Below, one piece after another: positions 8,943 to 18,003 of a stretch of 64,000 nt of DNA (within the stretch, counting starts at the first letter, position 1; each line of letters begins with the position of its first letter). A program made the position numbers and the translations under genes. The notes under the pieces are model-generated. The model had not been told where the DNA came from. It saw nothing but the letters and a program-made list of their open reading frames with translations, and did not search any database. The DNA is from Alloprevotella sp. Lung230 (lineage in GTDB: Bacteria; Bacteroidota; Bacteroidia; Bacteroidales; Bacteroidaceae), in assembly GCF_014385435.1 (NCBI RefSeq), contig NZ_JACSUD010000009.1:1-64000 (forward strand), written 5' to 3'.

Positions 8943-11415
8943 TGGTCTTGTCGGTTGAGGTAATCGGTTGGGTAAGGTCGATGGCATGTGCCACCTTCTC
9001 CGGAAGCAAAGCAAAATCCCAGACTTCGGAAACATGCTCTACGAAATGGAAGGTCAAACCGGCCACATAGCGCTCCGGAATGTCGTTCACATCCTTCTCG
9101 TTCTCTTTGGAGAGGACAATATCGGTAATTCCGGCTCGCTTAGCTGCCAGAATTTTCTCCTTGATGCCCCCGACGGGAAGCACCTTGCCACGCAGCGTAA
9201 TCTCACCCGTCATGGCAATATGCGGCCGCACCTTGCGCTGGGTGAGCAGCGAAGCAATGGAGGTGGCCAGCGTGATACCGGCCGAAGGGCCGTCCTTGGG
9301 AGTAGCTCCCTCAGGCACGTGAATGTGCAGGTTCCAGTGGTCGAAAATGCGATAGTCGAGTTGCAACAAATCGGCGTGGCTTTTCACAAACTCCAGAGCC
9401 AACATCGCACTCTCTTTCATCACGTCACCCAAGTTACCCGTAATGGTGAGTCGAGGAGCCTTAGAGCGGCTCACACTACTTTCAATGAACAGAATTTCTC
9501 CGCCCACAGCCGTCCAAGCCAAGCCCGTAACCACACCAGCGTAGGCATTGCCTTGATAGGTATCGCGGTTGTAAGGTGGCGTGCCCATAATGTTTTGCAC
9601 ATCGGCCACTTTCAACGAAGCGTTGGGCGAGAACGGCGGGCAACCATTGGCATCGGTTTGAGCATACAGTACAATTTTACGCACCAGTTTGTCAATCTGT
9701 TTTTCCAACTGGCGCACCCCGCTCTCTCGGGTATACTTCTCAATGAGAAACTCCGTGGCGGCGGGAGAAAGTTTCACCTCGTAAGGCAGATTGATGTGCT
9801 TCAACGCATTGGGAATGAGGTGGCGACGGGCAATCTCTTTTTTCTCCTCCGTCAAGTATCCCTCTACGTTAATCAGTTCCATACGATCGCGCAAAGGACC
9901 AGGAATAGTGGAGAGGTTATTGGCGGTGGCGATGAACAACACTTGACTCAAATCGTAATCAAAGTCAAGGTAGTTATCATGGAAGGAGTTGTTCTGTTCG
10001 GGATCGAGCAGTTCGAGCAGCGCACTTTGTGGGTCGCCATTGTAGTTCGAACCACTCACCTTGTCTATCTCATCCAGCACAAAGACCGGATTGTTGCTTT
10101 CGGCTTTGATGAGACTCTTGATGATGCGTCCACACATCGCCGCAATGTAGGTGCGCCGATGGCCACGGATTTCACTTTCGTCGTGGAGACCGCCCAGCGA
10201 CATACGCACATACTTGCGCCCCAAGCTCTCGGCGATGCTCCGGCAGAGGGAGGTCTTCCCCACTCCGGGAGGGCCGTAGAGGCAAAGGATGGCGGGGCGA
10301 TGGGTGGTGCTCACCTTCATCATGGCCAACTGTTCGAGGATGCGTTCCTTCACCTTCTCCATCCCATAGTGGTCGCGGTCGAGCACACGCTGTGCGCGGC
10401 GCAGGTCCATGTTGTCCTCGGTGGTCTTGCCCCAAGGGAGCGAAACGATGGTTTCGAGATAGGTCAATCCGATGCTGTAGTCCGGACTTTGGGCGTTGGT
10501 GCGTTCCAGACGGTTGAGTTCTTTGGCAAAGAGTTTCTTCACGCCCTCGCTCAGGGGCAGCGCGTCGGCCTTCTCACGCAGTTCTTTGAGTTCGCCGCCC
10601 TCGCTGTCGCCCAGTTCGCTCTGGATGTTTTTGATGGTTTGATGGAGGAAATACTCCTTCTGCTGCTGGTCGATTTCCTCACGCGTCTTCTCCTGAATCT
10701 TCTGTTTGAGCTGCGCCAGTTGGAGTTCGCGCTGCACGATGTGGAGCAGCTGGAAGGTGCGTTTCTTGATGTCGCCTTCTTCCAGAAGGAGGGCCTTTTC
10801 TTCCGTATCGAGCGGGAGATTGGTAGCCACAAAGTTGATGAACAAGATGGGGTTGCCGATGTTTTGCACGGCAAACAAGGCTTCCGGCCCTAAATTGTCG
10901 TTGGCGCGAATGTACTTAAAAGTCGTCTCACGCAGGGTGTCGTAGAGCACACGAAACTCCTGATCGCCCTCCTCGGGCATCACTTCGGGCAGGCTCTCCA
11001 CTCGAGCGCGCAGATAGGGATTGACGCGCGTGGGGGGCGTGGCGATGGCCACACGCCCGAAAGCCTGCACAATGGCAGTGGTGTGATTGCCGGGCAGTTC
11101 GATGAGGCGCAACACTTTGGCCACCGTGCCCGTGGGATAGAGGTCGTCGAGCATGGGCACTTCCACCGCGGCATCAATCTGGCACGCCACGGCAAAATGT
11201 ACGTCATCGCCCTTGCTGACGGCCTGCTTGATGAGCTGCAACGAACTCTCCCGCCCAATGGCAATGGGAGCCACAACACCGGGAAACAGCACCATGTTGC
11301 GCAAAGGGAGGATGGGCAGCGAACCTTCCACCTTGTGGCGGAAAAGTTCGTTCATGTCGCCATCGAAATCAGCTATGAGGGAAAAGGGATTTTGCGACAT
11401 AGGGTCGTTGTTCAT
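8929..11415 (-). CDS. lon: ATP-dependent Lon protease
   Basis: An 828-residue cytosolic AAA+ serine protease. It has the LAN substrate domain (about residues 30-235), a coiled-coil linker, Walker [11 protein letters not shown] near residue 382, Walker B FVLDEIDK near residue 450, and a C-terminal protease domain with the catalytic Ser in PKDGPSAGI near residue 707 and the Lys in [13 protein letters not shown] near residue 750. It heads the eight-gene minus operon and has a consensus promoter 24-54 bp upstream of its ATG (11439-11469). Three palindromes spaced 22 bp apart lie further upstream. An in-frame ATG at codon 6 is an alternative start. Confidence 0.97.
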   Translation of the reverse strand: MNNDPMSQNPFSLIADFDGDMNELFRHKVEGSLPILPLRNMVLFPGVVAPIAIGRESSLQLIKQAVSKGDDVHFAVACQIDAAVEVPMLDDLYPTGTVAKVLRLIELPGNHTTAIVQAFGRVAIATPPTRVNPYLRARVESLPEVMPEEGDQEFRVLYDTLRETTFKYIRANDNLGPEALFAVQNIGNPILFINFVATNLPLDTEEKALLLEEGDIKKRTFQLLHIVQRELQLAQLKQKIQEKTREEIDQQQKEYFLHQTIKNIQSELGDSEGGELKELREKADALPLSEGVKKLFAKELNRLERTNAQSPDYSIGLTYLETIVSLPWGKTTEDNMDLRRAQRVLDRDHYGMEKVKERILEQLAMMKVSTTHRPAILCLYGPPGVGKTSLCRSIAESLGRKYVRMSLGGLHDESEIRGHRRTYIAAMCGRIIKSLIKAESNNPVFVLDEIDKVSGSNYNGDPQSALLELLDPEQNNSFHDNYLDFDYDLSQVLFIATANNLSTIPGPLRDRMELINVEGYLTEEKKEIARRHLIPNALKHINLPYEVKLSPAATEFLIEKYTRESGVRQLEKQIDKLVRKIVLYAQTDANGCPPFSPNASLKVADVQNIMGTPPYNRDTYQGNAYAGVVTGLAWTAVGGEILFIESSVSRSKAPRLTITGNLGDVMKESAMLALEFVKSHADLLQLDYRIFDHWNLHIHVPEGATPKDGPSAGITLATSIASLLTQRKVRPHIAMTGEITLRGKVLPVGGIKEKILAAKRAGITDIVLSKENEKDVNDIPERYVAGLTFHFVEHVSEVWDFALLPEKVAHAIDLTQPITSTDKTNGAK

Positions 11416-11438
11416 ATCTTACGTTTACAAATTGTCTG

Positions 11439-11469
11439 CAAATTTACATATTCCAAGCCGAGTAGCAAA
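11439..11469 (-). promoter_or_regulatory. lon operon promoter
   Basis: On the minus strand TTTG, 19 bases, then TAAATTTG: a full match to the Bacteroidota consensus. The -7 box ends 24 bp before the lon ATG, predicting a leader of roughly 15-20 nt. No heat-shock-type element such as a CIRCE inverted repeat is seen, so lon looks driven by the primary sigma factor. Confidence 0.8.
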
Positions 11470-11600
11470 ATTAAGCCTCTTCTTTTCTCACTTTCGATCG
11501 GAAGAGCCCCCTTTCCCTCAGCCCTGTTGCTGCCACTACGGAGAGACGGTGGTGCTCACCGCTGCCCCACCCCGCCGGACGTAGATCTGACGTAGTGAAG

Positions 11601-11661
11601 TTTTCAACATGGTGAAAGACAGTTTTCAACATGATGAAAATTCTTTTTCAACGTGTTGAAA
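11601..11661. repeat. Array A: three dyads at exact 22-bp spacing upstream of lon
   Basis: Three imperfect palindromes (TTTTCAACATGGTGAAA, TTTTCAACATGATGAAAA, TTTTTCAACGTGTTGAAAG) have their centres at about 11609.5, 11631.5 and 11653.5. They lie between the terminator at 11745-11783 and the lon promoter, about 130-190 bp upstream of that promoter. The 22-bp step is close to two helical turns, so a dimeric regulator could bind all three on one face. No coding frame fits. The remainder of the gap 11470-11816 shows only the terminator. Confidence 0.7.
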
Positions 11662-11744
11662 GTTTTGCTCCCCCAGAACAAAATTACTCTCGAAAGGACA
11701 GCGTTGCCTTTTCCCATGAGCGATTTTGAAACGACCCATAGCAA

Positions 11745-11783
11745 AAGACACCTGCAACGCCCATAGGGCATTGCAGGTGTCTT
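11745..11783 (-). terminator. Strong hairpin closing the nadE operon
   Basis: AAGACACCTGCAACGCCC and its near-perfect complement are separated by a three-base loop, giving an 18-bp stem with one mismatch. On the minus strand the hairpin ends in TTTT. It lies 34 bp after the exonuclease stop codon and separates that operon from lon. Confidence 0.85.
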
Positions 11784-11816
11784 GCAAGAAAGCGTCATCG
11801 GCAACGAGACCGGAGT

Positions 11817-12305
11817 TTACAAGATTTTCAAAGCGATGGCAGCACAGGCTTCGGCATCGGCCAAGGCGTGGTGGTGGTTTTCCAAGCGGTAGCCACAGCG
11901 CTCGGCGATGACATCAAGATGATGGGGGATTTCTGGCCAAAGGCGACGGGAGCGCTCAAGCGTGCAGTGGAAGGGATAGTCGGGATAGTCCATCCGGTAG
12001 CAGCGGAAGGCGGCTTTCAGGCAGCTTTCGTCGAAGGCTTTGTTATGAGCCACGAGAGGCAGGTGGGCAATCTTGGCTTCAATTTGCCGCCAAACGTCCG
12101 GGAAGATAAGGGCGTTGTCGGTGTCGTTGGCAGTCAGGCCGTGCACTCGTGTGCACCAATAGTTGTAGTATTCCGGTTCGGGCTTGACGAGCGAGTAGAA
12201 CTCATCGACTTTCTTTCCATCCCGATAAATCACTACGCCCACGGAGCAAATGCTGGAACGCTCGTTGTTGGCGGTCTCAAAGTCTATGGCTGCAAAGTCT
12301 GTCAT
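11817..12305 (-). CDS. DEDDh 3'-5' exonuclease, DnaQ/PolC-epsilon-like
   Basis: A compact single-domain exonuclease of 162 residues. The metal-binding residues of the DEDDh family are visible: AIDFET near residue 7, VHGLT and the second-motif HNKAFD near residue 87, and HHALADAEA near residue 148 giving His and Asp. It has no polymerase or helicase partner domain, so it is probably a free proofreading or nucleic-acid-trimming nuclease. It is the last gene of the HU-SPOR-to-exonuclease operon, 36 bp after the HAD gene. Confidence 0.88.
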   Translation of the reverse strand: MTDFAAIDFETANNERSSICSVGVVIYRDGKKVDEFYSLVKPEPEYYNYWCTRVHGLTANDTDNALIFPDVWRQIEAKIAHLPLVAHNKAFDESCLKAAFRCYRMDYPDYPFHCTLERSRRLWPEIPHHLDVIAERCGYRLENHHHALADAEACAAIALKIL

Positions 12306-12341
12306 GGTGAAGCGGGTGAGGAGGAGGGAGTTGTTTTGTTT

Positions 12342-12755
12342 TTAGAAAGGCCACCAACTTTTCTTTTTCCGCGGTTGAGCCACGCCTTCTTGGATGAGAT
12401 ATTCTTCGATACCCATATTCTTTTGAATCAAGGCATAGATGGTGCCCCAGTCGAGCAGCCCGCCGACGTTGCGGTCGTCGATGAAAAGGTCGGCTTTGAT
12501 TTTGCGCGAAAAACTGCGTCCGCTGCCGTCCTCTTCTTCAAAGTCGGCATTGACAGCATAGAAGTTGACACCGCGCTCTCTGCAATAGTCCACGGCCTCT
12601 TGGAGCAGCCGTCCTTCTCGCACGCTCCAGAGGATGAGGCGGTGGCCGTCTGATTGAAGTTGTCGGAGGGTCTGGATGGCGAAGGGGATTTCTTTGCCTA
12701 TGGCGGGATAGCGGTGTTCGACGATGGTGCCATCGAAATCTACTGCGATAATCAT
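12342..12755 (-). CDS. HAD-superfamily hydrolase, BT0820-like
   Basis: A capless 137-residue HAD protein with motif I VDFDGTIVEH at the N-terminus, motif II ILWSVREG near residue 41, and motifs III/IV in the Lys-containing KADLFIDDRNVGG near residue 90. The first Asp would be the nucleophile and the second the acid/base of a small phosphatase. It resembles the short Bacteroides group represented by BT0820, whose physiological substrate I do not know. The C-terminus KKKSWWPF is basic and aromatic. It is cotranscribed between the BatD-like and exonuclease genes. Confidence 0.8.
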   Translation of the reverse strand: MIIAVDFDGTIVEHRYPAIGKEIPFAIQTLRQLQSDGHRLILWSVREGRLLQEAVDYCRERGVNFYAVNADFEEEDGSGRSFSRKIKADLFIDDRNVGGLLDWGTIYALIQKNMGIEEYLIQEGVAQPRKKKSWWPF

Positions 12756-12797
12756 GATGAATGGGAAGTTTGAGGTGATGAAATGAAAGGGAGAGGA

Positions 12798-13340
12798 CTA
12801 AGCGATTTGGCCCCCCGACTGCAAAATCTCGCGCGTGCTGCGCTTGGGCCTCTCCAGTACGGGGAGAGTGTAAGCGTTCATCTTACATTTTCTTTTGACC
12901 CGTCCGGTCTCCTGCGGCCCATAGAAGAAGCGGTCGAAAGGGTCGTCGGGCATTTCGACCTTTGAGAATTCCCCTTCAAACTGAAGCGGAGAGAATTGAA
13001 GTTTGCCGACATCTTCGCTCCCGACCACCCATTGTTGCCAAACCATGGCCATGTAGAACCGATTGTCCTTGACGACGCGCTGCTGCGTGCGCTGCCCCTG
13101 GGGAAGCAGGCGTGCATGGCCGCCTCTCACTTTCAGCGAAGCACTGGTGCACCGCACATCTCGGAAAGGCGCTGTGGAGTAGAGAACAATGCTCACCACA
13201 CAACTATCTCCGGCATACAGCGGCCGATTGTCGTGCTCTATTTGGACAAAAAAGGTGATTTCGTCCTGTGGAGGGCGAGCGGAGAGGGACAAACCGGCAA
13301 GTGACAGCAGGAGAAGGAGCAAATGCAATCTGTTCAGCAT
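12798..13340 (-). CDS. Short BatD-like exported protein
   Basis: The N-terminal signal peptide ends near SLSA (residue 21). The following 130 residues resemble the first immunoglobulin-like domain of BatD (oxygen-tolerance protein), including the RVVKDNRFYMAMVWQQWVVG strand pair and MPDDPFDRFF. Full BatD is several hundred residues longer with C-terminal membrane segments; this protein stops at 180 residues and has no anchor, so it would be periplasmic. No other bat gene is nearby. It may be a distinct short relative rather than a truncation, since its neighbours are intact and the ending is clean. Confidence 0.65.
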   Translation of the reverse strand: MLNRLHLLLLLLSLAGLSLSARPPQDEITFFVQIEHDNRPLYAGDSCVVSIVLYSTAPFRDVRCTSASLKVRGGHARLLPQGQRTQQRVVKDNRFYMAMVWQQWVVGSEDVGKLQFSPLQFEGEFSKVEMPDDPFDRFFYGPQETGRVKRKCKMNAYTLPVLERPKRSTREILQSGGQIA

Positions 13341-13352
13341 AAGTAGAATTTT

Positions 13353-15341
13353 TTAAGATTCCGAGGAGAGGGGTTCGGCAGTGGTGTCGGGCAGCAACGT
13401 TTCGCACTCTTTGAGCCACTCTGTGCTCACCGCATCGGAGGGCATACGCCAATCGCCGCGTGGGGAGAGAGCGCAACTGCCGACTTTCGGGCCGTCGGGC
13501 ATGCAACTGCGTTTGAATTGTTGGGCGAAGAAGCGACGATAGAAAATCGTCAGCCACTGGCTGATGATGCTCGGCGAATAGTAGGGGCGGCCTTGCTGGC
13601 CATCGAAAGCGCGCTCTGCCAAACGGAACACTTTGCCGGGCCGATAGCCGAAGCGCAACACGTAATAGAGGAAGAAGTCGTGCAGTTCGTAGGGCCCGAC
13701 AAGGTCTTCGGTGATTTGCGCTATCTTGCCCTCTGGGTCGGCCGGCAGCAACTCCGGGCTGATGGGCGTGTCGATGATGTCGAGCAAGGTGAGGCGGTTT
13801 TCGCCTTCGGCCACGTTGAGCGCCAGCCAGCGCACCAAGTGGCGGACGAGTGTTTTGGGGACGGAACTATTGACGGCATACATCGACATGTGGTCGCCGT
13901 TGTAAGTGGCCCAGCCAAGCGCCATTTCCGAGAGGTCACCCGTGCCAATCACCAAGCCGTTGAGCTGGTTGGCCACATCCATGAGAATTTGCGTGCGTTC
14001 GCGGGCTTGTGCATTTTCGTAGGTCACATCATGGCGGGTCGGGTCGTGGTCGATGTCGGCAAAATGCCCCATCACAGCTTGCGAAATGTTGATTTCACGA
14101 ATGGTGACGCCCAGTCCCTCCATCAGTTTGAGGGCATTGGAGTAGGTGCGGTCGGTGGTGCCAAATCCCGGCATAGTGATGCCGATGATGCCGTGCCGGT
14201 CCAACCCCAAACGGTCGAAAGCGTTGACTGTGACGAGCAGCGCCAAGGTCGAGTCCAGCCCGCCGCTGATGCCCAGCACCGCTGTTTTGCCCTGTGTATG
14301 CACCAAGCGGGTCGCCAATCCTTGACTTTGTATGCAGAGGATTTCCTGGCAGCGAGCGTCCAGTTCTTCGCCCTGCGGAACGAAAGGAAGTGGGTCTACG
14401 ATGCGAGTAAGGGGGGCGGAATGAAGCACGCCGGTCGTTTCTATCTCTACCACCGGATAGGGAGCGTCAGTACGGTTGATGGCAACACTGTCTGCAAAAG
14501 ACGTGTTTTGTCGGCGCTCACTGCCGATGCGGTCGATGTCGATTTCGGTCATAGTGAGCTGAGGCTCTAAGCAATAGCGCTCGGCCTCTGCCAAGACGTG
14601 GCCATCTTCGGCGATGATGGTTTTTCCGCCAAACACCACGTCTTGTGTGCTTTCGCCAAATCCACAACTGGTATAAATGTAGGCGGCATGAAAGCGTGCG
14701 CTTTGTCCACTCACCAACTGCCGCACATAAGAGTGTTTGCCCACGACATCGTTGGAGGCACTGAGGTTAAAAATGAGTTGTGCCCCCTCAATCGCCAACT
14801 GTGAACTTGGAGGGATAGGCGCCCAAAGGTCTTCGCAGATTTCAACACCGAAGTGGACCTCATTGAGCGAAAACAGCAACTTTGCGCCAAAAGGTACGTT
14901 CTGTCCACAGAAGTGCACCATCTGGCGCTCTGAAAGCGCAGCCGCAGAGGTGAACCACCGCTTTTCGTAGAACTCTTTGTAGTTGGGAATGAAAGTTTTA
15001 GGCACAAGTCCCTGCAATTTCCCTCCATGGATGACAGCAGCACAGTTGAACAGCATACCACGGTGTTGGAAAGGAAGGCCGACAATGAAAGTCAGCGTGA
15101 GATTGCGGCTCAAATCGAGAAGACGCACAAGTGCTCCCTCCGCTTCTTCCAACAGCAACTGCTGGGCAAACAAGTCTTGGCAGGTATAGGCAGTAAGGGA
15201 GAGTTCGGGAAAACAAAGTATTTCCACCCCCTGCCCCTCCGCGCGGACCACGAGACTTTCTATTTCTTGGGTGTTGTAGGCAATGTCTGCCACCCGCACA
15301 CGAGGGATGGCGGCAGCCACTTTCAAAAATCCGTCTGTCAT
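13353..15341 (-). CDS. nadE: Glutamine-dependent NAD(+) synthetase
   Basis: A 662-residue two-domain enzyme that amidates nicotinic acid adenine dinucleotide with glutamine-derived ammonia, the last step of NAD synthesis. The N-terminal nitrilase-type glutaminase domain has the Glu in [10 protein letters not shown], the Lys in [19 protein letters not shown] and the Cys in VEICEDLW. The C-terminal synthetase has the P-loop [12 protein letters not shown] near residue 357 and [20 protein letters not shown] near residue 470. The length fits the bacterial fused form. Its ATG overlaps the stop of the preceding small gene by 4 bp, so translation is probably coupled. Confidence 0.95.
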   Translation of the reverse strand: MTDGFLKVAAAIPRVRVADIAYNTQEIESLVVRAEGQGVEILCFPELSLTAYTCQDLFAQQLLLEEAEGALVRLLDLSRNLTLTFIVGLPFQHRGMLFNCAAVIHGGKLQGLVPKTFIPNYKEFYEKRWFTSAAALSERQMVHFCGQNVPFGAKLLFSLNEVHFGVEICEDLWAPIPPSSQLAIEGAQLIFNLSASNDVVGKHSYVRQLVSGQSARFHAAYIYTSCGFGESTQDVVFGGKTIIAEDGHVLAEAERYCLEPQLTMTEIDIDRIGSERRQNTSFADSVAINRTDAPYPVVEIETTGVLHSAPLTRIVDPLPFVPQGEELDARCQEILCIQSQGLATRLVHTQGKTAVLGISGGLDSTLALLVTVNAFDRLGLDRHGIIGITMPGFGTTDRTYSNALKLMEGLGVTIREINISQAVMGHFADIDHDPTRHDVTYENAQARERTQILMDVANQLNGLVIGTGDLSEMALGWATYNGDHMSMYAVNSSVPKTLVRHLVRWLALNVAEGENRLTLLDIIDTPISPELLPADPEGKIAQITEDLVGPYELHDFFLYYVLRFGYRPGKVFRLAERAFDGQQGRPYYSPSIISQWLTIFYRRFFAQQFKRSCMPDGPKVGSCALSPRGDWRMPSDAVSTEWLKECETLLPDTTAEPLSSES

Positions 15342-15802
15342 TCTTTCAAAGTCTTTTTCTTCATCAGCATTTGTCCGGCGATTTTCACCAGTCGGCGGCC
15401 TTCCACTCTTCGCACGACATTACCGCCTTGCGTTTCATAAAGAAAGGTGCCATCCCCTTTGTCGGTGAGGAGGATGGTTTGCGAGTCAGACCCCACATCG
15501 TTTGTGAAGCGCAAGGTCGCGGTTTTTCCTTTTATCTTGTGAGAAGTGAGCATCCACACGCCATAGATACTCCCATCCATATAGCCGCCGACGAGGCCGA
15601 GAAAGGCCATATCGGGCACTTCCAGGCTTTCATTATAAAGGTCGAGGTGGAGTTTGAGTCCTATCTCTTCGTTATAGAACTCTCCCTTAAAAAGGCTGTC
15701 GGCTACTACAAAATCAGCTTCCCACAATAAAGGGGAAGCCTTCAAATGGTGGCAACAAAAACAGCCTATAATAATCAGAAGAAGAAAGCGTAGGCGTTTC
15801 AT
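15338..15802 (-). CDS. Small exported protein of unknown function
   Basis: I do not recognise the family. The 154-residue protein has a clear signal peptide (FLLLIIIGCFCC with a cut near LKASP) followed by about 130 residues of predicted beta structure with alternating polar and hydrophobic strands, including GGYMDGSIYGVWMLTSHKI and KGDGTFLYETQGG. This resembles lipocalin- or calycin-like small secreted proteins of Bacteroidales. The C-terminus is lysine-rich. It lies directly before nadE with a 4-bp overlap, but no link to NAD metabolism is evident. Confidence 0.6.
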   Translation of the reverse strand: MKRLRFLLLIIIGCFCCHHLKASPLLWEADFVVADSLFKGEFYNEEIGLKLHLDLYNESLEVPDMAFLGLVGGYMDGSIYGVWMLTSHKIKGKTATLRFTNDVGSDSQTILLTDKGDGTFLYETQGGNVVRRVEGRRLVKIAGQMLMKKKTLKE

Positions 15803-15859
15803 AAAAACAGAATTGTATAAGGTAGATGTCGTGAGCTTAAATCTAGAAGAGCACCGAGG

Positions 15860-16405
15860 TTAGTTCTCGTCGGTCTCGGGTGCTCCGATGTGCAAAATGA
15901 GGGTAGAAGCACCTAAGGTGATGATGGCGCCCTCTGAAAGATTGACACGCTCTTTGACCCCGACCAACTCATTCATCACAAAAGTACCGGTGCCGGAAGG
16001 GCCGTCGCGGAGAATGAATTTCAGATGCCCTTGTTTGTTCTTCTGCACACTGATGATGCAGTGCGTGTTGTCTACACTCGGGTCTACCGTCTTGAAAGCT
16101 GCGTTGGCATTGGTGCCTCTCACGTGTTTTCCGACACGATTTTCGCCTTCATAGAGTGGCACTTCCTGCCGCAAATGGAACGCATTCTCAATCACGACCA
16201 AATAGCCTACCGGCTCTTTTTCCTCCCTCTCTTCCCCTTCATTTTGAAGAGAGCCTTCAGCAGATGGCTTCACACCCATCCCCACGCGAATTTTGAATTG
16301 CTTGCGGCAACTCGGACACTCAAACACGAGCGTGCGTCCGGGCTGATACAGCGAGTCGTCAAAGAGAATGGGTTCGTCGCACTTGGGACAATGAAGTCTT
16401 TTCAT
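15860..16405 (-). CDS. Zinc-ribbon plus FHA domain protein
   Basis: The N-terminus carries a zinc ribbon with CPKC at residues 6-9 and CPSC at about residues 32-35. A charged linker follows, and a forkhead-associated domain covers about residues 70-175 (ENRVGKH, TVDPSVDNTHCIISV, LRDGPSGTGTFVMNE). FHA domains bind phosphothreonine peptides, so the protein may read Ser/Thr kinase signals, although no kinase gene is in the window. It is cytosolic, with no signal peptide or TM segment, and is cotranscribed after the HU-SPOR gene. Confidence 0.82.
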   Translation of the reverse strand: MKRLHCPKCDEPILFDDSLYQPGRTLVFECPSCRKQFKIRVGMGVKPSAEGSLQNEGEEREEKEPVGYLVVIENAFHLRQEVPLYEGENRVGKHVRGTNANAAFKTVDPSVDNTHCIISVQKNKQGHLKFILRDGPSGTGTFVMNELVGVKERVNLSEGAIITLGASTLILHIGAPETDEN

Positions 16406-16437
16406 GATGGGATATTATTGGGAGTGTGGCGGGTGGC

Positions 16438-17436
16438 TTAAGGTAACTCTAACACCCATGCTTCGGAAAACGTCTCTTGTTGATGACGCAGTCGTCGCAG
16501 TGCAGTTTGTGCCTCCGATGCTGTGGAATACTTTCCGAAGACAACGCGAGTGATGCGAGGCGTGCGCAACATACGCACTTCTTCAAGCCCTTGCTCTTTC
16601 AGCGAGACAATCAGGCTTTCTGCTCCTCGGCGAGAAATTTGGCTGGCCAACACTATGGTGAAAGGTTGTTTTACGAGTTCATCCGCAGGTTCGGCAGAAG
16701 CCGTCTTGTCCAATGGCTGCGCTTGAGAGTCGGCAGCAGGCCGGCCGGCAGAGGTCGACTGTGAAGGAGCAGCATCCATAGGGACGGTGGACGCCGGTTC
16801 GTGTTGAGGTGTATTGAGCAGTTCGGCAAGGGGCTGAAACACTTGCGCCTCTTGCGAATGGTTGTGCGAAACGTTGTTGAGCGGAGCCGCCCAAACAAAA
16901 TAGAAAATCACGGACACCAGCACCGCGGCCACATAGTGGAAAGCGCGCTTGTTGATGTGCAGAGTATAACTGTCGGTTCGCTTGCTTCGAGATGTATCTG
17001 CTTGGCAAGCGGTGTTCGGCCTTGGAGTCAGCAAAAAGGCATCTAATCCATAGAGTGAAGGTGCCACAACACCTCCTTCGTAAGGAATGAAATCATAGCG
17101 TCCTTCGGCCAAACGAGAGAGTCGGCCGATACCATTCAGTTCGACCACCTCCTGCGCTTCAAGCCTACCCTTCAAGCGTGCCACATCTCGGTCGATGTCG
17201 CGCAGTGTCTGCGTGTAGTCCGTGCCGTGAGCCTGCATATAAGATTGTGCCAGCAGCCCATCGTTCATTTGCAACGAGGGATTAAACGCGATGTTACGAT
17301 AAGGCGGGAGAAACAGCTGTTCCTCCTTGACATAGCGCGCAGGACAATTCTGCGCGACAAATCCGCCTAAGTTGGGGACTATCACGCAGTTATGCACGAG
17401 CAATAAACTTTCGATGTGTCTGCTGAGTTCAATCAT
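16438..17436 (-). CDS. HU-CCDC81-like / SPOR domain membrane protein
   Basis: The N-terminal 130 residues resemble the Bacteroidota HU-CCDC81 region (IVPNLGGFVAQ, FNPSLQMNDGLLAQ). A single TM helix lies near residues 168-187 (YVAAVLVSVIFYFVWA), followed by a low-complexity Ser/Pro/Ala linker and a C-terminal SPOR domain of about 75 residues (FTIVLASQISRRGAESLI to the end). The SPOR part should sit in the periplasm and bind denuded peptidoglycan at septa, with the HU-like part in the cytosol. It heads the seven-gene operon ending at 11817, and its ATG lies only 5 bp past the -7 box, so the mRNA may be leaderless. Confidence 0.82.
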   Translation of the reverse strand: MIELSRHIESLLLVHNCVIVPNLGGFVAQNCPARYVKEEQLFLPPYRNIAFNPSLQMNDGLLAQSYMQAHGTDYTQTLRDIDRDVARLKGRLEAQEVVELNGIGRLSRLAEGRYDFIPYEGGVVAPSLYGLDAFLLTPRPNTACQADTSRSKRTDSYTLHINKRAFHYVAAVLVSVIFYFVWAAPLNNVSHNHSQEAQVFQPLAELLNTPQHEPASTVPMDAAPSQSTSAGRPAADSQAQPLDKTASAEPADELVKQPFTIVLASQISRRGAESLIVSLKEQGLEEVRMLRTPRITRVVFGKYSTASEAQTALRRLRHQQETFSEAWVLELP

Positions 17437-17441
17437 ACGTG

Positions 17442-17472
17442 CAAAGGTAATGCTAAAAGGGCAATCTTCAAA
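17442..17472 (-). promoter_or_regulatory. Promoter of the HU-SPOR/nadE operon
   Basis: Minus-strand TTTG-N19-TACCTTTG is a full consensus match. The -7 box ends 6 bases before the A of the start codon at 17436. As transcription normally begins a few bases after this box, the transcript would begin at or within a base or two of the ATG. Confidence 0.78.
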
Positions 17473-17524
17473 GTTTTTCCGAGGCTTTTTTTACGCTTCT
17501 TCACATGGTGATTGTCTCTACCGT

Positions 17525-17548
17525 TGTACTTTCAAGACAGAGATGCAG
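17525..17548 (+). repeat. Dispersed 24-bp repeat, copy 1
   Basis: The 24-mer from 17525 (TGTACTTTCAAGACAGAG then ATGCAG) recurs at 62852-62875 with three mismatches, both times in intergenic DNA upstream of larger repeats. No function is evident. Confidence 0.5.
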
Positions 17549-17660
17549 CAGCGAAATTGCCCTTTTTTCATCGCCCAAAGGAGCTGCTCGCACCATTCTT
17601 CATCAGGTGCGGCTCATTTTCAGCGCACATCCCGGCAATCACCAACGGCGTGCAGTTTTC

Positions 17661-17744
17661 GTCCCTTCCCGATGGGACGTTTGTCTCTTCGCGAAGAGAC
17701 ATTCGTTTCTTCACGAAGAGACATTCGTTCCTTCCCGAGGGGAC
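17661..17744. repeat. Array B: four dyads at exact 22-bp spacing
   Basis: Four 18-bp dyads (best copy GTCTCTTCGCGAAGAGAC, a perfect palindrome) have centres at 17669.5, 17691.5, 17713.5 and 17735.5. They are joined by 4-bp linkers such as ATTC and GTTT. A degenerate further copy may lie near 17794. The array sits between the divergent promoters at 17442-17472 (minus) and 17863-17894 (plus). The rest of the 567-bp gap 17437-18003 holds those promoters and one 24-bp repeat, and no gene. Confidence 0.75.
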
Positions 17745-17862
17745 GATAGTTATGCAGGAGCAAAATACCGGCGGGAGGGACGCTGAGACCATGCGTCCCT
17801 TCGCTGAAAACAGTCGATTGAAAAGAAAAGCCACAGTGCAAATGTAAAAAAACGTCCTTTTC

Positions 17863-17894
17863 TTTGCTGATTTCCCAACGAACGCTTACTTTTG
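17863..17894 (+). promoter_or_regulatory. Promoter of the Nfn-like gene
   Basis: TTTG-N20-TACTTTTG on the plus strand, a full consensus match, placed so that the leader to the ATG at 18004 is about 100 nt. It lies about 120 bp downstream of array B. Confidence 0.75.
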
Positions 17895-18003
17895 CACGCA
17901 GTAATTCTTGCTCCGGCGGCTCGGCACGGCCTTCTCCTTTGGGAAGATTTCCCCCTTTGCAGAGCCTGGCTTGCAGCTCAACCCACCTTCTTCCCTTAGT
18001 ATC

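Noticed and set aside
8968-10893. 641-residue open frame antisense to lon
   Set aside because: The lon frame has full family motifs along its whole length. The antisense frame is His/Gln-rich, has no recognisable domain and is explained by codon bias.
11604-11804. 66-residue minus-strand frame between lon and the exonuclease gene
   Set aside because: It crosses the terminator hairpin and array A, has no homology signal, and is better explained as regulatory DNA.
17661-17744. CRISPR array interpretation of the 22-bp repeats
   Set aside because: Units are palindromes joined by 4-bp linkers with no unique spacers of 25-40 bp, and no cas gene is in the window.
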